Positions 33,801-42,424 of a DNA stretch of 64,000 nt are shown piece after piece (the first letter of the stretch is position 1; every line of letters begins with the position of its first letter). The stretch lies in contig NZ_CP108427.1 in assembly GCF_035982055.1 (NCBI RefSeq), forward strand, positions 1,736,001 through 1,800,000, read 5' to 3'. The position numbers were made by a program, and so were the translations under genes. This stretch comes from Streptomyces sp. NBC_01288. GTDB lineage: Bacteria; Actinomycetota; Actinomycetes; Streptomycetales; Streptomycetaceae. The notes under the pieces are model-generated. The model was given only the letters and a program-made list of their open reading frames with translations, did no database searches and was not told where the DNA came from.

Positions 33801-34195
33801 GATCCGCGCCCCGCGTCACGGCGGCGGGGCTCCGACCGGCGGGGAGCGCCCCCTGCGCCGCAGGGGCCCCGCCTCAGCCTCACCCCTACCCGGCATCGCG
33901 GAGGTCGCGCCCCGGCTCGGCCTCACCCCGCCGGTACCGCGGGGGCCGTGCCGCTCCTCAGCCTCGACCGACTGGCACCGCGGGAGCCGTGCCCCGCCCC
34001 GCCCTGCCGACGGCTGCCGTGAAGGCCGTGCCCGCCTCAGTCCTGCCGACGGCCACCACGCAGAACGTGCCCCACGTGAACCCCGTACGGCGCCACGGCA
34101 AAGGTCATGCCCGGCCTCCGCCTTGGTCGCGGCCGCCGCATATATCGCATACGGCGGCCCCAACCTTGCGGACCCGCGAAGCCCACGCCCCCCTC
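33801..34195. repeat. Degenerate ~40-base tandem repeat region
   Basis: There is no gene in these 395 bases between fdhD and the LysR gene. A decayed tandem repeat of 39-41 bases occupies about 33850-34111. Recurring ends near 33911, 33952, 33993, 34032, 34071 and 34111 read like GGCACCGCGGGAGCCGTGCC. GCCTCAGCCTC or CTGCCGACGG parts lie between them. Confidence 0.6.
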
Positions 34196-35023
34196 TCAGC
34201 CCAGCGCGGTCTGCGCTCCCTGCGCGGTCTCCACGAACGCCGCGATCAGCGGTGACCGGCGAGCCGCCTCCCAGGCCAGGATCACCTCGTCCGGTTCGGC
34301 GTCGGTCACGGGGACGAAGGTGATGTCGGGGCGGGAGTACTGCTCTGCGACGGAGACGGGGACGAGGGTGATGCCCGCGCCGGAGGCCACGGCCTCGAAC
34401 TTCTCCTCGATGCTGCGGATCGGCACGTCGTCCGGGCCGGGGTCGGCGTACCGCAGCCAGGTCTCGCCGTCGAGGTCGGCCCGCACGAGGTCCTGCTTGC
34501 CGGCGAGGCGGTGGTCGGCGGGCAGCATCGCCACCCGGGACTCGGTGAACAGCGGCAGCAGCGTGAGGCCCTGCTCGCGGATCGGGCGGCGCAGATAGGC
34601 CAGGTCGACGGTGCCGTCGAGGATCAGCTGCTCCTGGTCGTCCCACTCGACCCGGCGGGCCTTGATCTCGATGCCGGGGTGGGCGGCGCCGTAGGCACGC
34701 AGCGTGTGGGTGATCACGACACCCGCGCGGAAGCCGACGACGAGCCGGTGCGGACCGCGCGCGGACCGCTGCACCCTACGACGCGTCGCGTTCGCGGAGG
34801 CGAGCAACGCCCGCCCGTCGTCCAGGAGTTGGCGCCCAGCTGGCGTCAACGTCACCCCGTGGCTGTCGCGTTCGAAGAGCGTGGCGTCCAAGTCCTTCTC
34901 CAGGGCCCGGATCTGACGGCTCAACACCGGCTGCGCGATGTGCAACTGCTCGGCCGCGCGCCCGAAGTGCAGCAGCTCGGCCACCGCCACGAAGTAGCGG
35001 ACCTTCCGCAGGTCGAGGTCCAT
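34196..35023 (-). CDS. LysR-family regulator
   Basis: This 275-residue protein has the N-terminal helix-turn-helix (MDLDLRKVRYFVAVAELLHFGRAAEQLHIAQPVLSRQIRALEKDL) and an effector domain from about residue 90 (HRLVVGFRAGVVITHTLRAY). AGGAGCGGC precedes the ATG. It is divergent from the SDR gene with a 140-base gap, the usual arrangement for a LysR and its target. Confidence 0.92.
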   Translation of the reverse strand: MDLDLRKVRYFVAVAELLHFGRAAEQLHIAQPVLSRQIRALEKDLDATLFERDSHGVTLTPAGRQLLDDGRALLASANATRRRVQRSARGPHRLVVGFRAGVVITHTLRAYGAAHPGIEIKARRVEWDDQEQLILDGTVDLAYLRRPIREQGLTLLPLFTESRVAMLPADHRLAGKQDLVRADLDGETWLRYADPGPDDVPIRSIEEKFEAVASGAGITLVPVSVAEQYSRPDITFVPVTDAEPDEVILAWEAARRSPLIAAFVETAQGAQTALG

Positions 35024-35163
35024 GGGTGCCGCTCCTCCCGTACCGCCGTCGGCGATGCCTTCAGGGTATCGCCACCGCCGAAAGAGGTCTTGGACGCCGA
35101 GGCGACCACGACCGCAGGCTGGATGACGTCACAACAACGCGCACAACCCGAAAGGTGCAGGAC

Positions 35164-35883
35164 ATGGGACTGCGAGGACAGCGGATCGTCGTCATCGGCG
35201 GTACGGCGGGCATCGGGTTCGCGGTCGCGGAGGCGGCCGCGCGGGAGGGCGCCCGGGTGGTCGTCGCCTCGCGCCGACAGGAGAGCGTGGACGCGGCGCT
35301 GAAACGGCTCCCGGAGGACGCCGAGGGCCAGGTGCTCGACGCGAGCGACGAGGACGCGGTGCGGGCCTTCTTCGCGGGGCTCGGCGGCTACGACCACCTG
35401 GTCTACACGGCCGGTGAGGCGTTACTGATGGGGAGCCTCGCCGAGTCCGACCTCGGGCGGGCCCGCGCCTTCCTGGACACCCGGCTGTGGGGCGCCTATA
35501 CGGCGGTGAAGTACGGCGCCCCGTCGATCCGCGAGGGCGGTTCCGTGGTCCTGACCACGGGTACCGCCGGACGCAGGCCGCTGCCGGGCACGACCGTCGC
35601 CGCCGCGCTGTGCGGGGCGATGGAGTCGCTGACCCGCGCACTGGCCCTGGAACTGGCCCCGCTGCGGGTCAACGTGGTCGCGCCCGGCGTGGTCCGCACC
35701 GAACTGTGGCGGGAGTTGGACGACGAGATCCGGGACGGACTGTTCGAGTCCGCCGCCGGGTCGCTGCCGGTCGGCCGGATCGGCGAGCCGGAGGACATCG
35801 CCGAGGCGTATCTGTATCTGATGCGCGGCGGCTATACGACCGGTTCGACGGTGGTCGTGGACGGCGGCACGGTCCTCGTCTGA
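35164..35883 (+). CDS. SDR-family protein lacking the catalytic Tyr-Lys pair; contains a TTA codon
   Basis: This 239-residue protein has the NADP-binding Rossmann motif IGGTAGIGFAVAEAAAREGARVV and the C-terminal VNVVAPGVVRTELW and TTGSTVVVDGG. The active-site region reads TTGTAGRRPLPGTTVAAALCGAME, so the expected Tyr and Lys of YxxxK are both missing. Such degenerate SDRs may bind NADP without classical reduction. Codon 87 (35422-35424) is TTA, rare in Streptomyces, so expression probably depends on the bldA tRNA. It is divergent from the LysR gene. Confidence 0.85.
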   Translation: MGLRGQRIVVIGGTAGIGFAVAEAAAREGARVVVASRRQESVDAALKRLPEDAEGQVLDASDEDAVRAFFAGLGGYDHLVYTAGEALLMGSLAESDLGRARAFLDTRLWGAYTAVKYGAPSIREGGSVVLTTGTAGRRPLPGTTVAAALCGAMESLTRALALELAPLRVNVVAPGVVRTELWRELDDEIRDGLFESAAGSLPVGRIGEPEDIAEAYLYLMRGGYTTGSTVVVDGGTVLV

Positions 35884-35955
35884 CCGTCCACCGCCCGCCT
35901 CCGAAAACCATCCCGCGTGAGGCGAACCTGAGCGCCGCCCGACAGGAGGCGCACC

Positions 35956-36504
35956 TCAGTCGCCCACCCCGAAGCGCACCTCCGCCGCCGTCACCACCGA
36001 CCCCAGCCGCGGGAAGTCAAGCCTGACCGACGCCTGGTGCTCGGCCGCGGTGAGCGCACTCATCGCGTCCTCGACGAAGACGAGTTGGTGACCGAGGTCG
36101 CCGGCGGCACGCGCGGTGGACTCCACGCCGAGGTTGGTGGCGATCCCGCCGAACACCAGGGTGTCGACGCCCCGTTCACGCAGCCGTTCCTCAAGTCCCG
36201 TGCCCTGGAAGCCCCCGATCGTCCGCTTCACGATCTCCAGGTCCCCTTCCCTCAGCAGCCCGTCGGCGAGTCCACTGCCGGCGGGCTGCTCGGCGATGCC
36301 GGGACGTTCGACCCGGATCAGCACGACGAGCGCACCGGCGGAGCGGAACACGGATGTCAACTCCTCGGCCACCGCGATGACTTCGGTGCCCTTGTACGGT
36401 TCGAGCGGCAGCGCGACGATGCGGTCCATCAGGTCGACGAGGACCAGGGCGGTGCGCTCGGGGTCGAGGGCGAGCCGGGGTTCGGGAGTCTGCGGTGGGG
36501 TCAT
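35956..36504 (-). CDS. Isochorismatase-like protein without the catalytic Cys
   Basis: This 182-residue protein has the isochorismatase fold with Asp24 (LVLVDLMDR), Lys93 (EIVKRTIGGFQGT) and the cis-peptide block FGGIATNLGVESTARAAGDLG. At the position of the nucleophilic Cys of cysteine hydrolases stands Gly126 (NLGVE). True isochorismatases also lack this Cys, so an ether-cleaving or non-amidase activity is possible. It is convergent with the SDR gene and 19 bases downstream of a MarR gene on the same strand. Confidence 0.85.
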   Translation of the reverse strand: MTPPQTPEPRLALDPERTALVLVDLMDRIVALPLEPYKGTEVIAVAEELTSVFRSAGALVVLIRVERPGIAEQPAGSGLADGLLREGDLEIVKRTIGGFQGTGLEERLRERGVDTLVFGGIATNLGVESTARAAGDLGHQLVFVEDAMSALTAAEHQASVRLDFPRLGSVVTAAEVRFGVGD

Positions 36505-36523
36505 GACGGAACGTTAGCCCCCG

Positions 36524-36961
36524 TCAGCCGTCCGTACCGGAGATCCGGATCAACAGGCCCATGAACTGGTCGCGTTCGGCCTCCGACAGCGGGGCGAGAA
36601 GCTGCTCGTTGGCGGCACGGGCCGCCTTCTCGCACCGCTTCAGCACCCGCGCGCCCTCGGTCGTCAGCGAGACCGCGTTCTTACGGCGGTCCATCGGGTC
36701 CGGCTCCCGTACGACCAGGCCGGCGGACTGGAGGTCGTTCAGCACGCCGACCAGATCCTTGAGGTCGAGCCCGACACCGCGACCGAGGTCGGCCTGGGCG
36801 ACGGGCGCGAGGTCGCGCACGGCGGAGAGCACCACGTGGTGCCACATCTTCAGCCCCTCGGCCGCCAGCGCGTCGGCGACGAGGGCCCGGCCCCGGGCAG
36901 CGGCTCGGCCAAGGAGCCAGCTGGGGAGGGAGCGGATCGCGGGGAGGGGTGCTTCGACCAT
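36524..36961 (-). CDS. MarR-family regulator
   Basis: This 145-residue protein has helix-turn-helix and wing in DLAPVAQADLGRGVGLDLKDLVGVLNDLQSAGLVVREPDPMDRRKNAVSLTTEG. A C-terminal dimer helix with LLAPLSEAERDQFMGLL follows. It is upstream of the isochorismatase-like gene and divergent from the quinone oxidoreductase gene. Two similar operator candidates lie between the divergent starts. Confidence 0.9.
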   Translation of the reverse strand: MVEAPLPAIRSLPSWLLGRAAARGRALVADALAAEGLKMWHHVVLSAVRDLAPVAQADLGRGVGLDLKDLVGVLNDLQSAGLVVREPDPMDRRKNAVSLTTEGARVLKRCEKAARAANEQLLAPLSEAERDQFMGLLIRISGTDG

Positions 36962-36984
36962 GCGGGCAGTCTAGCGAAAAGTCG

Positions 36985-37027
36985 TTGGACATCCCAATGA
37001 AATCGTGAATACCATGGGGACTCCCAA
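36985..37027. promoter_or_regulatory. Paired operator candidates between marR and the oxidoreductase
   Basis: TTGGACATCCCAA (36985-36997) and TGGGGACTCCCAA (37015-37027) are two similar inverted sites whose centres are 30 bases apart, about three helical turns. Both fall in the 103-base divergent promoter region. Confidence 0.5.
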
Positions 37028-37064
37028 CGATTTCCACCTATCACCACCGCTCCCTGGAGGTGCG

Positions 37065-37991
37065 ATGCGTCGCGTCCGGTACGAGTCCACCGGCGGCCCG
37101 CTGTTCCTGGAGGACACCCCCGTCCCCGTACCGGGCCCCGGCGAACTCCTCGTCCGTACCGAGGCGATCGGGGTCACCCTGCCCGTCGTCCGCAAGGTGA
37201 CCGAGGCCGCCGAGCCGATCCCGCTCGGCGGCGAGATCGCCGGCGAGGTGGTCGCCGTAGGGCAGGACGTGACCCGTTTCCGGGCGGGCGAGCGGGTGAC
37301 CGGGCTCTGCTTCGGGCACGGGTACGCCGACTTCGCCGTCCTCCACGAGGCCATGGCCTCCCCGATCCCCGACTCCGCCTCCGCCGTCGACGCGGTCGCG
37401 CTGGTCCGCAGCGGACTGGTGGCTCTGGGCGCGCTGGACGCGGCCCGTCCCGGACCCGGTGAGGCCGTGCTGGTCACGGCCGCGGCGAGCGGAGTCGGCC
37501 ATCTGGCAGTGCAGTTGGCGAGGGCGCGGGGTGCCGGGCGGGTCGTGGCCGCGGTGTCCGATGCGGCGAAGGGGGACTTCGTGCGCGCGCTGGGTGCCGA
37601 CGAGGTGATCACCTACGACCGTCTGGACCGGCCCGGCTGGGGCGAGCCCGTCGACTACGTACTCGACGCGGTGGGCGGCGAGTTGCTCAGCCCGGCCGTC
37701 GCGGCGCTCGTCCCGGGCGGGCGGCTCGTGGCGTACAGCTCGGGTGGCGGGACGGTCCAGGCGTACGACCTTCTCGTGGGCGCCAAGTCCGTGATCGGGT
37801 TCCAGATGGCACGGATCGCGCGCGGGAAGCCGGAGTTGTACGAGCGGTGGCGGCGGGAGCTGTGGCGGCTGTTCGCGGAGGGCGCCCTGAAACCGTCCGT
37901 GCACGGGGAGTTCGCGCTGGCGGAGGCGGCCGAGGCGCACAAGGTGATCGAGTCGCGGAGCAACCTCGGCAAGGTCGTCCTGCGCCCCTGA
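37065..37991 (+). CDS. Quinone oxidoreductase-like zinc-independent MDR protein
   Basis: This 308-residue protein is of the medium-chain dehydrogenase family, QOR branch. It has an N-terminal GroES-like domain (PGPGELLVRTEAIGV; GGEIAGEVVAVGQDVTRFRAGERV) and the NADPH fold VLVTAAASGVGHLAVQLARARGA. The zinc-binding Cys and His are absent. These enzymes reduce quinones or enones. The ATG at 37065 is chosen because TGGAGGTGCG directly precedes it; the in-frame ATG upstream lies in the operator region. It is probably repressed by the adjacent MarR. Confidence 0.9.
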   Translation: MRRVRYESTGGPLFLEDTPVPVPGPGELLVRTEAIGVTLPVVRKVTEAAEPIPLGGEIAGEVVAVGQDVTRFRAGERVTGLCFGHGYADFAVLHEAMASPIPDSASAVDAVALVRSGLVALGALDAARPGPGEAVLVTAAASGVGHLAVQLARARGAGRVVAAVSDAAKGDFVRALGADEVITYDRLDRPGWGEPVDYVLDAVGGELLSPAVAALVPGGRLVAYSSGGGTVQAYDLLVGAKSVIGFQMARIARGKPELYERWRRELWRLFAEGALKPSVHGEFALAEAAEAHKVIESRSNLGKVVLRP

Positions 37992-38123
37992 GACGCACCG
38001 CCCCGGCTGACGATCACTCACCAGCCGTCCGGCGTTGCGAAGTTATGGGGCGACGGGCACTGCACGCTTCTTGTGAGCCACCGGAGGCCCCAACTAACGT
38101 CTGTGACGCGCCCGTTGGACGTG

Positions 38124-38139
38124 GGATGTCCGGATGTCC
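38124..38139 (+). promoter_or_regulatory. Tandem 8-base repeat upstream of the sialidase gene
   Basis: GGATGTCC-GGATGTCC lies 29-44 bases before the sialidase ATG. It is a possible activator or repressor contact; no protein can be assigned. Confidence 0.4.
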
Positions 38140-38167
38140 AGACGAATGAAGGGCAGGTCGCACCACC

Positions 38168-40042
38168 ATGCCGTCGAGTCTTCGCGCACGTCTGAGATCC
38201 ACCCTCACCGCCGCACTCACCCTGGCCGCGCTGCTCGTGCTCCCGGGCCCCGCGCACGCCGTCACCGCCCAATCCGCCGCCCCCGCCCCCGAGTTCGACC
38301 AGCAGGTCCTCTTCAAGGCTCCTCAGGACGCGGGCTACGCCTGCTTCCGGATCCCGGCCGTCGTGAAGACCAAGGACGGCACGCTGCTCGCGTTCGCCGA
38401 GGGCCGGGTCCTCAACTGCGGTGACGCCGCCGACATCGACATCGTCGTCAAGCGCTCCACGGACGACGGCCTCACCTGGAGCCCGTTGCGGGTCGTCAGC
38501 CACGGCGGCGGCGACACACATGGCAACCCGGCACCCATCGTGGACCGCAGGACGGGCCGCGTCCTGCTCGCCGAGACGTACAACACGGGCCGTACGGACA
38601 GCGCCAGTTGCTCGGTTCCCTGCGACCGCACCCCGCACCTCCAGTACAGCGACGACGACGGTCTCACCTGGTCGCAGCCGCGTGACCTGAGCGACGAGAT
38701 CCTGCCTCCGAACTGGAACTCCTGGTACGCCACAGGACCCGTGCACGGCATCCAGCTCACCCGCGGCCGGCACCGGGGCCGGCTCGTGTTCGGTGTCAAC
38801 ACCGAGACCTGGGACGGGAGTCGGGTCACCGCGAACAACGCGGCGCTGATCGTGAGCGACGACGGCGGCGACCACTGGAGGATCGGCGCGACCGACTCGT
38901 ATCCGATCGCGGCCGACGGGACGTGGCGGCAGAAGCCGTCCGAGGTGACGCTGACCGAGCGCACCGACGGTTCGATCCTGGTGAGCGGCCGTGAGCAGGA
39001 CGGCACCGACCTCGGGCAGCGCACCCAGGCGGTCAGCCGCGACGGCGGCGACAGCTTCACCGCGCCCTTCCGCGCCCTGCCCGACCTGTACGCGCCGCAG
39101 GTCCAGTGCTCGACGCTCGGTGTCGGCTCGCGCATCCTGCTGGCCTGCGACGCCGATCCTGACCGCCGTCGCACGATGATGATCCGCTCCTCCTACGACG
39201 GCGGCCGCACCTGGGACAGCGTGGACCGGGGCACGGTCGTGACGAAGGACTGGTCGGGCTACTCCGACATGGCGCGCATCGACGGCGACACGGTGGGCCT
39301 GCTCTACGAGGGCGGCGCCGTGACCGCGACCGACGAGATCCGCTTCGCCCGCTTCAACGATGCCTGGCTGCAACCGCGTCGGGGCCCGGACCCCACGACC
39401 GCCGACCTCGCCCCTTACGCCAAGCGGGCGTTGGTGCTCGGCGGCGCCCAGGAGACGGACGGCGTGTCCGGTGGCGCCCTGTCCTTCGACGGCGTCGACG
39501 ACGCCGTGCGCCTGCCGTACAGCGACCGACTCCCGCTGGGGACAGCGGACTTCACGGTGTCCCTCTGGTTCCGCTACACCGCCACGACCGGTGATCAGCC
39601 GTTCCTGTGGATGGGTGGGGTCGGCACCACCGAGCCGCAGGTCTGGCTGCGCGGCGAGCCCGCGGGCAACCACGTCCGGGCGCTGATCACCACCCGGGTC
39701 GGCGCGACGACCGTCCACACCGCCTCCGTGGTGACCACCGGCGCCTACAACGACGGCCAGTGGCACCGGGCCGTCCTGCGGCGCGGCGGCGGGCAGTTGA
39801 CGCTGTCCGTCGACGGGACGACGGTGAGCACGGCGGACATCGTGGGCTCGGTCAGCCGCAACTCGCCGTTCGGTGTGCATATCGGCCAACGCATGGACAG
39901 CATGCAGTACTTCACCGGGTCGATCGACGAAGTCCACGTCTGGGACCGGCTGTTGACGGACGACGAACTGGCCGCGCAACACCCGTCCACCGCCGGGACC
40001 GTGCTGTGGCTGCCCATGGACCATGTGAGCGGCAGCCACTAA
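38168..40042 (+). CDS. Secreted GH33 sialidase with C-terminal LamG domain
   Basis: This 624-residue protein has a signal peptide (1-31, ending AHA). The six-bladed propeller begins with the Arg motif F60-R-I-P63. Several Asp boxes follow: STDDGLTW, SDDDGLTW, SDDGGDHW, SRDGGDSF, SYDGGRTW. The late propeller part with RIDGDTVGLLYEGG supplies the nucleophile region. Residues about 440-615 form a LamG-type jelly roll (LSFDGVDDAVRLPY; FTVSLWFRYT). It should release sialic acid from glycans outside the cell. AAGGGCAGG lies upstream. It is followed after 10 bases by the DUF4185-like gene. Confidence 0.93.
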   Translation: MPSSLRARLRSTLTAALTLAALLVLPGPAHAVTAQSAAPAPEFDQQVLFKAPQDAGYACFRIPAVVKTKDGTLLAFAEGRVLNCGDAADIDIVVKRSTDDGLTWSPLRVVSHGGGDTHGNPAPIVDRRTGRVLLAETYNTGRTDSASCSVPCDRTPHLQYSDDDGLTWSQPRDLSDEILPPNWNSWYATGPVHGIQLTRGRHRGRLVFGVNTETWDGSRVTANNAALIVSDDGGDHWRIGATDSYPIAADGTWRQKPSEVTLTERTDGSILVSGREQDGTDLGQRTQAVSRDGGDSFTAPFRALPDLYAPQVQCSTLGVGSRILLACDADPDRRRTMMIRSSYDGGRTWDSVDRGTVVTKDWSGYSDMARIDGDTVGLLYEGGAVTATDEIRFARFNDAWLQPRRGPDPTTADLAPYAKRALVLGGAQETDGVSGGALSFDGVDDAVRLPYSDRLPLGTADFTVSLWFRYTATTGDQPFLWMGGVGTTEPQVWLRGEPAGNHVRALITTRVGATTVHTASVVTTGAYNDGQWHRAVLRRGGGQLTLSVDGTTVSTADIVGSVSRNSPFGVHIGQRMDSMQYFTGSIDEVHVWDRLLTDDELAAQHPSTAGTVLWLPMDHVSGSH

Positions 40043-40052
40043 CGTCCCGGGC

Positions 40053-41291
40053 GTGCCCGACGACCGACGAGCACGACAGCGTTGGGGAGCCGGGGTCGGC
40101 CTGCTGCTGACCCTGGTTCTCGCCGCCGTGCTGCTCACCGCCCTCCCCAGGCACCACGACCGGGAGGGCGGCGCCGCGTGCACGGCCCGTACGGTGCGCT
40201 CCTGGTCGCCGGACACGAGGCTCACCAACTCCTTTGCCGCGTACGGCGACGACGAGTCCCGTGCCGACGACTGGACCGGCGGCGACGGCACCCACTCGGT
40301 GCGGCTGCCGGACGGCCGGGTGCTGTGGCTGTTCTCCGACACCTACCTCGGCCAGGTGTACGCCCCGCCCAACCCGGTCGGCGAGTCGTACGCCTGGCGG
40401 GACACCAGCGCACCCCTGGTCCGCAACTCGGCGGTGGTGATGCGCGACGGCCGACCCCAACTCACGCTCCCCGCCCCGCTGTTCCCCGACCCGGCCCCGA
40501 ACGAGTGGCGTTGGCCGGTGGCGGCCCGCGTCGAGCCCCGCTCCCCCGGCTCGCCCGAGTCGGTCGTACGCGTGCTGCTGTGGACGCGGACAGCGGGGTC
40601 GTACCCGTGGATCTACGGCGTTCCGATGGCGACCGAGGTCGCCACGCTGTCGCTACCGGATCTGCGGGTGGAGTCGATCGTGAAGGTCTTCGGCCAGGAG
40701 TTGGTCCAAGACCCGTCCCGGCGTGTGCAGTTCGGGACGACATCGGTCGCGGTGGGCGGGTGGACGTACGTCTTCGGCGGGAACGACGCCCAGGCCGCGG
40801 CCCGGCCGACCTCCTCGGCGTATGTGGCACGGGTGCCGGAGGGACGGCTCGGGGAGCCGGGTGCCTGGGAGTACTGGGACGGGTCGGCGTGGACGGCCCG
40901 AGCGGGGCCGCGGTCGGTGCTCGGGGACGGTCGACACACGGGTGTGGGCAGCGCGTTCTCGGTGGTGCGGGACGGCGGGACGTACGTCCTGTTCACGATG
41001 GCCGCGGGCACCCGGGGGCTCACCACCGTCACCTCGTACTGGGCCTGTTCGCCCGCCGGACCGTGGCACGGGCCGACACGGGGTTTCAGTCCGCCGCTGC
41101 CGCCGGGCCAGGTCGCCGCGTACAACCCGCAGGTGCACACGGAGTTGGGCGACGACGACCGGCTCGTCCTCAGCTACGACGTCAACTGGCTGGACGCGAC
41201 GGCCACTTCGGCCGCCCTGAACCTCAGCCGGAACGTGTCGCTGTACCGACCGCGGTTCGTGACCCTGCGGTTGGGGCCGCCGACCCGGTGA
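40053..41291 (+). CDS. Membrane-anchored DUF4185-like beta-propeller protein
   Basis: This 412-residue protein has a basic N-terminus, one TM segment (about 12-32, GVGLLLTLVLAAVLLTAL) and an extracellular domain with LPDGRVLWLFSDTYLGQV, FVVRDGGTYVLFT-like blades and LSYDVNWLD near the end. This is the DUF4185/DUF5005 type of predicted five-bladed glycosidase-like fold. No activity is known to me. GTG start 10 bases after the sialidase stop, so it is probably co-transcribed. Its last 68 bases overlap the convergent SBF transporter gene. Confidence 0.75.
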   Translation: MPDDRRARQRWGAGVGLLLTLVLAAVLLTALPRHHDREGGAACTARTVRSWSPDTRLTNSFAAYGDDESRADDWTGGDGTHSVRLPDGRVLWLFSDTYLGQVYAPPNPVGESYAWRDTSAPLVRNSAVVMRDGRPQLTLPAPLFPDPAPNEWRWPVAARVEPRSPGSPESVVRVLLWTRTAGSYPWIYGVPMATEVATLSLPDLRVESIVKVFGQELVQDPSRRVQFGTTSVAVGGWTYVFGGNDAQAAARPTSSAYVARVPEGRLGEPGAWEYWDGSAWTARAGPRSVLGDGRHTGVGSAFSVVRDGGTYVLFTMAAGTRGLTTVTSYWACSPAGPWHGPTRGFSPPLPPGQVAAYNPQVHTELGDDDRLVLSYDVNWLDATATSAALNLSRNVSLYRPRFVTLRLGPPTR

Positions 41292-42267
41292 CCTCGGGCA
41301 GCGGATCGCGGGCGCGGCGTTTGGCGATGACCGCGCACACCATCAGCTGCATCTGGTGGAAGAGCATCAGCGGCAGCACGGCCAGCGAGGCGTGGGCGCC
41401 GAACAGGACGCTGGCCATGGGCAGTCCGGCGGCGAGGGACTTCTTCGAGCCGGCGAACTGGATGGCGATCCGGTCCTCCCGGTCGAAGCGCAGCGCCTTG
41501 CCGCCGTACCAGGTCAGGGCGAGCATCACGGCGAGCACGACGGCCTCGACGGCGAGCAGTCCGGCGAGGCGGACCGCGCTGACCTGGTGCCAGATGCCCT
41601 GGACCATGCCCTCGCTGAACGCCGTGTAGACGACGAGGAGGATCGAGCCGCGGTCGACGTAGCCGAGGATCTTCTTGTGCCGGGTGATGAACCCGCCGAT
41701 CCAGCGCCGCAGCAACTGGCCCGCCAGGAACGGCACCAGGAGTTGCAGCACGATCTTGAGAAGTGAATCGGCGGAGAAACCACCGGCGTTGCTTCCGAGC
41801 AGCGCCGCCGCGAGCAGCGGGGTGACGACGATGCCGGCGAGTGAGGAGAAAGAGCCCGCGCAGATCGCGGCGGGTACGTTGCCGCGCGCGATCGAGGTGA
41901 ACGCGATCGACGACTGGACGGTCGACGGGACGAGGGTGAGGAACAGCAGCCCTTGGTAGAGGGGTTGGGTCAGGATCACCGGGACGAGACCGCGGGCGGC
42001 CAGGCCGAGCAGCGGGAAGACGACGAAGGTGCAGGCCAGGACCGTGGTGTGCAGCCGCCAGTGCTTGAGCCCGTCCAGTGCCTCACGCGTCGACAGCCGG
42101 GCGCCGTAGAGGAAGAAGAGGAAGGCGATCGCGGCCGTGGAGGCGCCCGAGGCGACGTCGGCGCCGGTGCCTCTCGCGGGGAGGAGTGCGGCGAGGCCCA
42201 CCGTCCCGAGGATCAGCAGGATGTAGGGGTCGACCGGCATCCGACTCGGCCATCGCAGGCGTTTCAC
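41224..42267 (-). CDS. Bile-acid:sodium symporter (SBF/SLC10A7-like) family transporter
   Basis: This 347-residue protein has about 9-10 TM segments. Family blocks include FLFFLYGARLSTREAL, FLTLVPSTVQSSIAFTSIARGN, AICAGSFSSLAGIVVTPLL and FAGSKKSLAAGLPMASVLF. Members move organic anions with Na+; the substrate here is unknown. The GTG at 42267 is preceded by GGAG 6 bases upstream; ATG 42240 is possible. It is divergent from the LysR gene, so it is the likely target. The 3' end overlaps the convergent DUF4185-like gene by 68 bases. Confidence 0.85.
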   Translation of the reverse strand: MKRLRWPSRMPVDPYILLILGTVGLAALLPARGTGADVASGASTAAIAFLFFLYGARLSTREALDGLKHWRLHTTVLACTFVVFPLLGLAARGLVPVILTQPLYQGLLFLTLVPSTVQSSIAFTSIARGNVPAAICAGSFSSLAGIVVTPLLAAALLGSNAGGFSADSLLKIVLQLLVPFLAGQLLRRWIGGFITRHKKILGYVDRGSILLVVYTAFSEGMVQGIWHQVSAVRLAGLLAVEAVVLAVMLALTWYGGKALRFDREDRIAIQFAGSKKSLAAGLPMASVLFGAHASLAVLPLMLFHQMQLMVCAVIAKRRARDPLPEVTGSAAPTAGSRTAVGTATRSG

Positions 42268-42402
42268 TGTGCTCCACTGTCTCGCGCGTCTCGCTGTACG
42301 TCCGCTCCGTCGTCCGGCGCGGCCTTGTGCCCTCCCCATCCTCCTCTCCGGACTCTTGATCGGGAATCCGTCATACCGCTCTGACTGCCATCACGTTTCG
42401 CG

Positions 42403-42412
42403 ATAACCGGTT
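42403..42412. promoter_or_regulatory. Palindrome in the SBF/LysR divergent promoter
   Basis: TAACCGGTTA is a perfect 10-base palindrome 13 bases before the LysR ATG. It has the T-rich/A-rich polarity common in LysR boxes. Confidence 0.4.
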
Positions 42413-42424
42413 ACGGTGTATGCC

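Noticed and set aside
33850..34111. Possible CRISPR array
   Set aside because: Units are degenerate, have no constant repeat with variable spacers, and no cas genes are present; it is a decayed tandem repeat.
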